This document shows, in pieces, positions 44,810 through 52,802 of a stretch of 64,000 nt of DNA (the stretch's first letter is position 1; each line of letters starts with the position of its first letter). Both the position numbers and the translations under genes were made by a program. Source of the DNA: Ancylomarina sp. DW003 (GTDB taxonomy: Bacteria > Bacteroidota > Bacteroidia > Bacteroidales > Marinifilaceae); NCBI RefSeq assembly GCF_029029505.1, contig NZ_JAKJSD010000012.1:1-64000 (forward strand), given 5' to 3'. The notes under the pieces were generated by a model. That model had not been told where the DNA came from, ran no database searches, and saw only the letters and a list, made by a program, of their open reading frames with translations.

Positions 44810-46549
44810 CTATTCAGGAATTTCCCCTGTTTTAATCTTTTCTGACAATTGTTTTGAACCTTCACCTATCTCTTTTGCGTTTTGCCACTCGGTCATTGCA
44901 GCATCTTTTTCTCCCAATCTAAAAAGGATATCGCCATAATGTTCAACAATTACAGCCGATTCACGTCCACCATGTTGAAGTGCTTTTTCCATAGCTCTTT
45001 TGGCATCGGAGAAAGAACCAAGCTTAAATAAAACCCAGGCATGTGTATCTAAATAGGTTGAATTTTCCTTCTCAATCTGAATACATTTCAAGCTCATTTC
45101 TTTAGCTTTTTCCAGTTTCTGATCAAGTACCGAAAGATAATAGCTATAGTTGTTTAATACCACAACATTATCGGGGTCGAACATAAGAACCTCATCATAG
45201 GCATCAAATGCCTTCTTAGTTTGCCCTAACTCATATTGTGCATCACCCAAATAAGTTAAAAATTGGATTCGCATCGGCACATTATCACCCACATAATTGA
45301 AACCTGTTGTCAATGATCTGACAGCCGTTTTAAAATCCTTTTTTTGTGCAGCAGCAACGCCATTAAAAATGTAAAGCAAAGGTTGAGTTGGAAAATACTT
45401 TATCGCCTCAGTACTTTCTTTAAGCATGCTATCAAAATCAAGCAATTCATTGTTAATAAACATCAATTCCTCCCAAACAACGTAGTTTGTTTTTTCTTGT
45501 AAGAGGACTTTCCGAAGTAACTTACGAGCTCCTTCACTATCTTTCTGTCGACGCAAATAATCGGCATACAAAGCATTTACATGAATATGATCAGGATGCA
45601 CATTTAAAAGTAAATCCAATAATTCTTTAAGTGCTTCATCAGTCACCTTATTCTCCTGATCTACCATAACGACACCCATCAAATACTGTATTTTCTTATC
45701 AGGGTTAACCATAGTGCTGCCAAAAGCTTTTTTCAAAGAAATCCAAGACAGATCCTTTTGCTTCTCTTTTCTATAGTATTCAGCCAAATAAAAGTGTACA
45801 AGACCATTTTCCGGAGCAATTTTTACAATCTTTTTATATTGCTCTAAAGCCTTTTCGTTTTCTCCATCCTTAAGGTACATATCAGCCAGTAGCCCATAAT
45901 TCTCAATTTTAAATGGAAATTTCTTGGTCAGCTTATGAAGCTCTGCATACGCATTTTTACGTTTGTTTAATCGCAAATAAAGTGCATGCTTGTTTATACT
46001 AACTTGTTCGGTAACACCAATTTTCTTTTCAAGCTTTTGATAGACTTCCAGAGCTTCTTCAAATTTCTCAACAGAAGCATATAGCTCGGCTTGTATGTAA
46101 TAAAAATCATTTCGCTTAGGAAATTGAGATGCCAGTTCTTTATAAACGCCACAGGCCTGATCAATCATTCCTTTCGACTTATAAATACCAGCCAATTGCA
46201 CTTGATACCACATGTTTTTAGGCTGTAGCTTTACAGCTCCACGTGCAAGTTCTAATGCAGAATTGTAGTTCTCCTGGGTCATATAAATATTAGCTAACTC
46301 GTAACGTACAACCGCACTTGTGTTATCTAATTTTAAACAAGTAGCAAACCAGGAAATCGCTTTTTCGTATTCACCTAAAACAAGAGCTTTTTCACCTTCA
46401 TGAAATGCATAATCAAATTCGAGACGCATTTGTTCGGTCAGTTCTACCTTAGTCTTTTTCTTATCCTTCCCCTTCTTTTGACCCAAAGCTATAGAAGTAC
46501 TAAACATCAGTACCCCTGCAAGCATATATATTATAAATTGTCTTCCCAT
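44810..46549 (-). CDS. Tetratricopeptide repeat protein
   Basis: 579-aa exported protein (signal peptide ~1-23, no lipobox) made almost entirely of TPR units, roughly a dozen, for example AVVRYELANIYMTQENYNSA and LVHFYLAEYYRKEKQKDLSW. TPR arrays act as protein-interaction scaffolds. Bacteroidota place this gene next to DUF4292 and EnvC-type genes, suggesting one envelope assembly. It ends 3 bp before the DUF4292 gene. Upstream is a 97-bp gap with a strong imperfect hairpin, so the operon may have an internal start or control point here. Confidence 0.88.
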   Translation of the reverse strand: MGRQFIIYMLAGVLMFSTSIALGQKKGKDKKKTKVELTEQMRLEFDYAFHEGEKALVLGEYEKAISWFATCLKLDNTSAVVRYELANIYMTQENYNSALELARGAVKLQPKNMWYQVQLAGIYKSKGMIDQACGVYKELASQFPKRNDFYYIQAELYASVEKFEEALEVYQKLEKKIGVTEQVSINKHALYLRLNKRKNAYAELHKLTKKFPFKIENYGLLADMYLKDGENEKALEQYKKIVKIAPENGLVHFYLAEYYRKEKQKDLSWISLKKAFGSTMVNPDKKIQYLMGVVMVDQENKVTDEALKELLDLLLNVHPDHIHVNALYADYLRRQKDSEGARKLLRKVLLQEKTNYVVWEELMFINNELLDFDSMLKESTEAIKYFPTQPLLYIFNGVAAAQKKDFKTAVRSLTTGFNYVGDNVPMRIQFLTYLGDAQYELGQTKKAFDAYDEVLMFDPDNVVVLNNYSYYLSVLDQKLEKAKEMSLKCIQIEKENSTYLDTHAWVLFKLGSFSDAKRAMEKALQHGGRESAVIVEHYGDILFRLGEKDAAMTEWQNAKEIGEGSKQLSEKIKTGEIPE

Positions 46550-46590
46550 TATTCAATTTTGTATTTCAATTCGATAAAGCTCTTATACAA

Positions 46591-46630
46591 TTCGATTCCG
46601 AAACTTGTAAAAACAAGCTTCAGAATCGAA
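46591..46630. repeat. Long imperfect inverted repeat upstream of the TPR gene
   Basis: 18 positions per arm with two A-C mismatches around an AAAA loop (outer arm TTCGATTC, inner arm CTTGT). There is no T-run on either strand. It lies in the 97-bp gap between the nucleotidyltransferase stop and the TPR start, so in the operon transcript it would fold as a hairpin. Confidence 0.7.
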
Positions 46631-46646
46631 AGATTTATCCAATTAG

Positions 46647-47645
46647 TTAGCAGTTGGTGTAATCACCAACGCTGAATTCTTTTGCTTCGCCATTAACCTC
46701 AACAAAGTTTCCTAACATTGAGTTTTTGATATTACTTCCCTCAATTTTGGTATTGGTTTGAACAATAGCATTTGTTATTAATGAATTCTCTACCAAAGAA
46801 TTATCTCCCAAAGAAACGTGTGGTCCAACTACTGAATTCTTAATCACAACATTCTCGCCAATATAGCAAGGTGGAATAATCACAGCATTCTCATTCACCA
46901 TATTTTCGGCAACCAACTTATCTTCTTTGTGGTATTCTAGTATACGCTGATTTGTATTTACAGTTGCATCCTTATTTCCGCAATCCATCCATTCAATAAC
47001 CTGACCAGGAACAAAGTTTAAACCTTTGTTCTTCATGTTTTCAAGAGCATCAGTTAACTGATATTCTCCATTCACAACTATCTTGTTATCCAAAAGGTAT
47101 TCCAATTCTGATTTCAGATTTGCTCCATCTTTAAAATAATAGATACCGATAATAGCAAGATCAGAAACAAACTCTTGTGGTTTCTCAACAAAGTCAGTTA
47201 TATTCTTATTCTCATCCATTTTTACGACACCAAAAGCCGATGGATCTTCAACCTTCTGTACCCAAATTACTGAATCTGTTTCATTATCCAAAACAAAATC
47301 AGCCTTAAACAATGTATCCGCAAAAGCAACAACAACCTTTCCATCAAGCGATGGAGCTGCACAATGAATTGCATGAGCCGTTCCTAATGCTTCCTTTTGA
47401 TAGTAAATACTTGCTTTAGCATTCAAATCAGTTGCAATACCCTTTAACTGGTTCTCAACTTCCGTTCCAAAATCACCAATGATATATGCAATCTCATCAA
47501 TTTCTTCTCCTGAAACCTTTGCAATCTCCTCTAGCAAACGTTGCACAATAGGTTTTCCTGCAATAGGAATCAATGGTTTTGGTACTGTTAGTGTATGTGG
47601 GCGCATGCGCTTACCCATTCCTGCCATTGGAACAATAATCTTCAT
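46647..47645 (-). CDS. Sugar-1-phosphate nucleotidyltransferase
   Basis: Nucleotidyltransferase of the RmlA/GlmU type activating a sugar phosphate for surface polysaccharide or nucleotide-sugar synthesis. MKIIVPMAGMGKRMRPHTL carries the GxGxR nucleotide loop; the substrate segments KPLIPIAGKPI and GTAHAIHCA follow. The C-terminal ~110 residues form a left-handed beta-helix (AVIIPPCYIGENVVIKNSVV). I start it at 47645 (332 aa); an in-frame ATG at 47729 would add 28 residues that match nothing. The NDP/sugar pair cannot be fixed by eye. Confidence 0.92.
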   Translation of the reverse strand: MKIIVPMAGMGKRMRPHTLTVPKPLIPIAGKPIVQRLLEEIAKVSGEEIDEIAYIIGDFGTEVENQLKGIATDLNAKASIYYQKEALGTAHAIHCAAPSLDGKVVVAFADTLFKADFVLDNETDSVIWVQKVEDPSAFGVVKMDENKNITDFVEKPQEFVSDLAIIGIYYFKDGANLKSELEYLLDNKIVVNGEYQLTDALENMKNKGLNFVPGQVIEWMDCGNKDATVNTNQRILEYHKEDKLVAENMVNENAVIIPPCYIGENVVIKNSVVGPHVSLGDNSLVENSLITNAIVQTNTKIEGSNIKNSMLGNFVEVNGEAKEFSVGDYTNC

Positions 47646-47844
47646 ATTCTTTTTTAGTTTTTTGATGTTATTCTTGAATTTCACAACCCCAAACCACACA
47701 AAACCGGGGTAACGCAAAGGCAATATCAAAGTTACTGAATATGTTTTAGTCTACTCAGCCTTTAATATTTATTAACGGTTTATCTATAAATAATTAAGAT
47801 CCAAAGGAAATTTAATCACCTATGACTCCTCCAATAATCTTAGC

Positions 47845-48279
47845 TTACTCTTTTCCTGTATGGCCAAAACCACCAGCAGCTCGAGCTGTTTCTTCCAGCG
47901 CTTCAACAGCCTCCCACTCAACTGTAGCATGAGCAGCTACAACCATCTGACAAACACGATCACCATCATTAATCTCAACCATTGAGTTAGATAAATTGGC
48001 AAGAATCACACGAATTTCACCACGATAATCAGCATCAATTGTGCCGGGTGTATTCAAAACAGTAATACCTTCTTTCAAAGCCATTCCACTGCGTGGTCGA
48101 ATCTGAGCTTCGTAACCAGCAGGTAACTCAATAAACAAACCTGTTGGAATTAAAGTTCGTTCTAGCGGCTGCAACATAACAGGCTCATTTATATTAGCTC
48201 TCAAATCCATACCTGCCGATAAAGCAGTACTATACTTTGGTAAATCGTGCTTCGATTTATTAATGATTTTAACCTTCAT
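47845..48279 (-). CDS. dut: dUTP diphosphatase
   Basis: Trimeric dUTPase that hydrolyses dUTP to dUMP and keeps uracil out of DNA. Motifs: [13 protein letters not shown] (1), [10 protein letters not shown] (3), [13 protein letters not shown] (with catalytic Asp), and the C-terminal [10 protein letters not shown] arm (5). The 144-aa length is standard. It follows the flippase gene by 47 bp and precedes the nucleotidyltransferase gene by 199 bp. Confidence 0.97.
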   Translation of the reverse strand: MKVKIINKSKHDLPKYSTALSAGMDLRANINEPVMLQPLERTLIPTGLFIELPAGYEAQIRPRSGMALKEGITVLNTPGTIDADYRGEIRVILANLSNSMVEINDGDRVCQMVVAAHATVEWEAVEALEETARAAGGFGHTGKE

Positions 48280-48326
48280 TTTTATATGTATTTTGTTTTT
48301 ATTCTTATTTATTGAACTGGTAATCC

Positions 48327-49799
48327 TTACTTTATCCTTTTAAGAACATGCCATAAATTCTCTTTCTGTAAAACGACCACTAAAAATAGAATAATTAATG
48401 GAGTTTTAGCTAACATTTTTAACCACTGATTATCGAAATTTATGTAGGTGCTTCCAGCATAAAGTAGCAGGCCAAAGGCAAAATATGTACCAATACGTTT
48501 CAACTCATATGGTATTCTGTAATATTTTTGCCCCAATATATAACTCGCTATTGTCATTAGTACAGAACAAATCAAAATTGCTATAGCTGCTCCATAATAG
48601 CCCATTTGCGGTACTAAAATAATATTTAAGGCCAATGTTATTGCAGCGCCTCCTAATGCCATATAAGCCCCCATGCGCGTCCTGTCCGTCAGCTTATACC
48701 ATAAGGATAGGGAAAAGAAAATTCCAAGGAAATAATTTGCCATTAATACTAAAGGAACCACATCTAAACCTTCGTGAAATTTAGGACCAATAAGTATTTT
48801 AACAACATCAAGGTAGAACATCACACCCAGAAATATCAACATCCCAAAAATCACAAAATATTTCAATACATCTGCATAAAGTTGCTTACTGCTTTCATCC
48901 TTATTCTGCGAAAAGAAAAAGGGTTCAAAGGCAAATCGGAAGGCTTGAATAAATAGCGTCATGATTACCGCTAATTTAAAGTTAGCTCCATAAATTCCTG
49001 TTTGTGCCAAAGCCTCACTTGCATCAGAAATCAATTTAGGCATTAGCATTTTATCAACGTTCAAATTGATTTGAGCCGCAATACTAACAACTAAAATTGG
49101 AGATGCATATTTAAGAACCTTTCGCAGTAAAGTCATATCAAATTGCCACTTTACCTTTATTAAATCAGGGATAAGTAAAATCAGATTAAACAAACTCGCA
49201 ACAAACATAGCAATGAAGATATATTCTATTCCCATTTCAGGATTCCAGATACGAGTTACTCCCCACTCCGGAAAGCATTCATTTATCCAAGGACAAAGCA
49301 CCAAAAAGAATAGGTTCAAACCTAAATTTATGCCAATATTACTCAGTTTTATAAAGGCATATCGCATTGGTCTATTCTCTTGGCGTAGTTTAGCAAAAGG
49401 CAAAGACGTAATCGCATCGAATGCCAAAGTAAGCGCCAAAAGGATAATATAGCTTGAATGATTCTCTACATCCAGAAAAGAAGAAATAGGCTTAAGAAAT
49501 AAGAATATCCCTAATAAGAACAATAAACTTGTTGAAGTAACAGACAAAAAAGTCGTAGAAAATACTTTTGACTTGGTTGTATCTTCATTGGCAAATCGGA
49601 AAAACCCCGTTTCCAAACCATAGGTTAAAATCACCAAGCTCATGGCAACATAGGCCATTAGATTGGTTACAATTCCATATTCCGATTCAACAAATATATT
49701 GGTGTAAAGTGGAACCAAAAGCCAGTTAAGCAATCGTCCGAGTATTGAGCTCACGCCATAAATGGCTGTTTCGCCAGCAAGTTTTTTTAATGGATTCAA
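48327..49799 (-). CDS. Polysaccharide flippase (Wzx/MATE-like, MVF superfamily)
   Basis: 490-aa integral membrane protein with about 14 hydrophobic helices and the PST/Wzx-type beginning [32 protein letters not shown]. It probably moves lipid-linked oligosaccharide units across the inner membrane; the substrate is unknown. It is the first gene of the minus-strand envelope cluster. Upstream lie a gene-free region with a parS-like palindrome and a plus-strand RNA candidate. Confidence 0.9.
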   Translation of the reverse strand: MNPLKKLAGETAIYGVSSILGRLLNWLLVPLYTNIFVESEYGIVTNLMAYVAMSLVILTYGLETGFFRFANEDTTKSKVFSTTFLSVTSTSLLFLLGIFLFLKPISSFLDVENHSSYIILLALTLAFDAITSLPFAKLRQENRPMRYAFIKLSNIGINLGLNLFFLVLCPWINECFPEWGVTRIWNPEMGIEYIFIAMFVASLFNLILLIPDLIKVKWQFDMTLLRKVLKYASPILVVSIAAQINLNVDKMLMPKLISDASEALAQTGIYGANFKLAVIMTLFIQAFRFAFEPFFFSQNKDESSKQLYADVLKYFVIFGMLIFLGVMFYLDVVKILIGPKFHEGLDVVPLVLMANYFLGIFFSLSLWYKLTDRTRMGAYMALGGAAITLALNIILVPQMGYYGAAIAILICSVLMTIASYILGQKYYRIPYELKRIGTYFAFGLLLYAGSTYINFDNQWLKMLAKTPLIILFLVVVLQKENLWHVLKRIK

Positions 49800-50073
49800 A
49801 ATATCTCTTATTGAGGTTATTTTCTTCTTTGTTTACAAGCTAAGAGTCAATAGTCTATCAAAACAGAAATGATCGAAACAGCTAAACTATACTCCTACCC
49901 TTACAAGAATACAAATATAGCGAAAATTAAGATTGAAGGAGAGTCTTAAAACATTTCAAATAATAAGCTTCTATCTGTCTACCAATAGGGCTATACAGAA
50001 CTAAACTGGCTTTAAGAATACAAAAATCAGAATAGAATTTTGTTCACTAAGAGGCTAAAAAGAATAAAAACGA

Positions 50074-50091
50074 TTGCTCCACGTGGAGCAA
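50074..50091. other. parS-like palindrome
   Basis: TTGCTCCACGTGGAGCAA, an 18-bp perfect palindrome whose central 16-mer fits the parS consensus TGTTYCACGTGRAACA at 14 of 16; the two changes are symmetric (T3 to C and A14 to G). It lies outside genes. Confidence 0.5.
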
Positions 50092-50145
50092 TTCACTAAA
50101 AATAAATCAGACTTGGAGATCCTTATTTAAATTTTATATAAATAA

Positions 50146-50330
50146 GAACACAACAAACGTTTTCGGGAACTCCTTATAACGTTTGCGCTCATATCTGCCT
50201 GAAAATCACTTTCAAGAACCATATTTAATGCTCATCTTTGTGGTGTACGCGTTTAAGGAACGTTTATGTTAGTGTTTGTTGTTTAAGTATTTTGTGAGCA
50301 TCCCAATTGGTATTACCAGTTGGGATGTTT
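50146..50330 (+). ncRNA. Structured RNA candidate, 6S-like
   Basis: A closing stem pairs ACAACAAAC (50150-50158) with GTTTGTTGT (50274-50282). Inside is a bubble of about 12 and 14 nt, then an 11-bp helix (50171-50182 with 50249-50259, one bulge), then a terminal hairpin TGAAA-ATCAC-TTTCA flanked by ATAT/ATAT. This closing stem, central bubble and terminal hairpin layout resembles 6S RNA. A terminator hairpin follows on the same strand. The identity is inferred from shape only, and strand from the T-rich tail. Confidence 0.35.
50299..50327 (+). terminator. Terminator hairpin of a plus-strand transcript
   Basis: 13-bp stem with one G-U pair (CATCCCAATTGGT pairing with ACCAGTTGGGATG, ATT loop) followed by TTTCATTTTATT on the plus strand. 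No T-run follows on the minus strand, so it does not look made for the permease gene at 50341. Confidence 0.75.
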
Positions 50331-50340
50331 CATTTTATTA

Positions 50341-52782
50341 TTACTCATACCTCAAACTTTCAACAGGGTTTCTTGTGGCTGCTCTCCACGATTGAACAGA
50401 TACAGTCAGTAGTGCAATACACATGGCAATAAGTCCTGCCAAAACAAATACCCACCATGAAAGTTCTGTTTTGTAGGCAAAGTTTTCCAACCATTTATCT
50501 ATGACATAATAAGCTATTGGACAAGCTATGATGAAGGCAATTGCAACCCATTTTAGAAAATCTCGATTTAGCATTTTTATTATTTCATGGGTTTTAGCAC
50601 CGTTTATTTTTCGAATTCCAATTTCTTTTGTTCGTACCAATGCACCAATCCACGACATGGTAAACAAGTTTATGATACTAATGAGAATGGCCAGATAAAC
50701 AAATGCATAAAGCATTTTAATTAGTTGGAATTCCTTAATAAATTGGTGATTGTAAAAAGATTCGAGAGTTACGTAACGAAAAGGGTAATTAGGAAATGTT
50801 GCTTCGACTACGTTTTTTGTATGAGCAATAACACTTGTTATATCGCTATGCTTGAATTTAATGATGTAGTATCCCCACATCATTTCTTGGGTCCAGTTTA
50901 TTAAAATAGTCGATCCTGGATTTTCTTTCAGATTTTGGAAATTAAAATTCGAGCAAACTCCTTTGATTTCTAAAGCAAAACTTTGCCTCATACTATTATC
51001 TTGTAATTCCATGACTTTGCCGATTGCTTCCTTTGGATCGCTGTATCCGAGTTCAGATAAACAGGCCTCATTAATAATGCACCCTGAATTTGTACTATTA
51101 GCATTTTCGGGGAAATTATCCCCTCCCAATAATGATATATTAAAATTACTCAGATAGTTTACGTCAGTTACCATTAAAGCAGCTATTCCTGCTTTTTCTG
51201 TTCCTCTTTCTTTAAAAGTAAAATTGTAAGAAAGCAACTCTCCTGGAATTGTATTACACTGAGAAATTGATTCAACATTAGGATGCCTTAAAAGTTCTTG
51301 TTCAAATAATTTGAAGTTCTTAAATCTTCTTGATGATTTTCTTGCATTTTTTGGAACTGTTACAGCAATTTTATTGCTTAAATTCATGCCCATATCTTTT
51401 TCTTGCAAGAATTTCAACTGCTTATTTATTCCTATAATACCTATCAGGATAGCAATTACAATTACAAATTGACCTACCACAAATATTTTCTGAATGGAAA
51501 AGCCAGATGAGAGAGGATTGAATTTTAATAACTCAAGACAATTATATCGGTTAATGAGGATTCCTGTTATAACACCATTAATTATGGTACTAAGCAATAA
51601 CATGCACGAAAGAAGGATCCAGAAGAATAGGTTTGTATCCGTAAGATTAAGCCTTACTCCAAATTGTTTTTGGAAAAACGGAATTAACATTGTACTAATA
51701 ATCAATGCTAAGATTAATGAAACTATGTGGAGAATAAATGATTCTAAGAGTGATTGAAAAATAAGGCTTTCCTTCTTTGCACCAACTACTTTTCGTAAGC
51801 CCCAATTGTTAGCATCTTTAATGGCTTTTGTATGCGAAAAATGTACATAATTAAATCCTATAGCGATTAGTATTAACAAACCGATTACTATTAAAACATA
51901 TAAATAATCGGCTTTAGTATTATTAGCAAGCTCTGCTTTCAAATGCGATTTCAGGTGAATATCGGTTAAAGGTTGCAGGTTATACAAATGTTGAATATTC
52001 CCTCGTTTAAATGTATTCCCTTTGTGTTTCAACACCAGTTGATTCATTTTTTCGTTAAAACCATCGATGGATGCATCGGGTTGGAATTTTAAATAGGTAT
52101 AAAAACTGGATTCTCCCCATTGTTCCATTACTGGAGGAGGAAGACGCATATTGTCATGAAAAGACAATAACATATTGGCTTTAAAATGTATATTTTGGGG
52201 TAAGTCTTTGTAGACTCCTTCAACTTCATAATTATGGGCTGGATATTTTAATATTTTTTTGCCTACGGGGTTTTCGTTTCCGAAATATTTTTTTGCAAAT
52301 GATTCGGATAATAAAACAGTATATGGACGTTGTAACATTCCGGCGCGAGATCCATAAATTAATTCAATGGAAAAAATATCTAATATGCCAGCCGAAGCAT
52401 GAAGTACATTTTCTTCGCTAAATACATGTTCTTCTATTTTGTACTCTGTTTTATTGGAATCAAAAAAGAATCCGGATTCAATTACCTCAGGGAGAATTCT
52501 TTGTAATTCGTTTCCCAATCCTCTTTCGCATTCGGGTATTGAAAGTTTAAGCTCACCCGAAGAGTAGATATCTGTAGCAATACGATAAATATTTTCTGAC
52601 TCAGGAAAATTTTTGTCATAACTAAATTCAGATATAACATGGCTTGTGATAAAGATAAATGCAACTAATCCGGAACATAAAGAAACCATTAAGAATAAAG
52701 TAGATCGTAAATTTTTTCTTAGTGACTTAATCGCCATTCTCAATTGGTACAAAATATTCATTCTTGAAATATTAATGATCAT
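50341..52782 (-). CDS. FtsX/MacB-type ABC transporter permease 1
   Basis: 813-aa inner-membrane permease with an N-terminal helix (~25-47), a large MacB-type periplasmic domain (~55-280), a three-helix FtsX domain (~290-420), a second periplasmic domain and a second FtsX domain at the C-terminus ending in NPVESLRYE. Such duplicated permeases work with a MacB-like ATPase as mechanotransmission or export systems; no ATPase gene is visible here. An in-frame ATG at 52761 (MNILYQLRMAIKSL) could be the true start. It ends the array and follows permease 2 by 20 bp. The last ~300 bp are nearly identical in DNA to those of permeases 2 and 3. Confidence 0.93.
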   Translation of the reverse strand: MIINISRMNILYQLRMAIKSLRKNLRSTLFLMVSLCSGLVAFIFITSHVISEFSYDKNFPESENIYRIATDIYSSGELKLSIPECERGLGNELQRILPEVIESGFFFDSNKTEYKIEEHVFSEENVLHASAGILDIFSIELIYGSRAGMLQRPYTVLLSESFAKKYFGNENPVGKKILKYPAHNYEVEGVYKDLPQNIHFKANMLLSFHDNMRLPPPVMEQWGESSFYTYLKFQPDASIDGFNEKMNQLVLKHKGNTFKRGNIQHLYNLQPLTDIHLKSHLKAELANNTKADYLYVLIVIGLLILIAIGFNYVHFSHTKAIKDANNWGLRKVVGAKKESLIFQSLLESFILHIVSLILALIISTMLIPFFQKQFGVRLNLTDTNLFFWILLSCMLLLSTIINGVITGILINRYNCLELLKFNPLSSGFSIQKIFVVGQFVIVIAILIGIIGINKQLKFLQEKDMGMNLSNKIAVTVPKNARKSSRRFKNFKLFEQELLRHPNVESISQCNTIPGELLSYNFTFKERGTEKAGIAALMVTDVNYLSNFNISLLGGDNFPENANSTNSGCIINEACLSELGYSDPKEAIGKVMELQDNSMRQSFALEIKGVCSNFNFQNLKENPGSTILINWTQEMMWGYYIIKFKHSDITSVIAHTKNVVEATFPNYPFRYVTLESFYNHQFIKEFQLIKMLYAFVYLAILISIINLFTMSWIGALVRTKEIGIRKINGAKTHEIIKMLNRDFLKWVAIAFIIACPIAYYVIDKWLENFAYKTELSWWVFVLAGLIAMCIALLTVSVQSWRAATRNPVESLRYE

Positions 52783-52802
52783 TTCTTTTTCCTTTATTTA
52801 AA

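Larger units (their letters stand above)
49800..50340. other. 541-bp region without a protein gene
   Basis: Holds the putative flippase promoter region, a parS-like palindrome (50074-50091), and a plus-strand structured RNA candidate with terminator (about 50140-50330). It separates the envelope cluster from the permease array. Confidence 0.6.

Noticed and set aside
46400-46675. 91-aa plus-strand ORF opposite the TPR gene start
   Set aside because: Antisense to a clear coding region and across a hairpin; no motif or codon pattern to support it.
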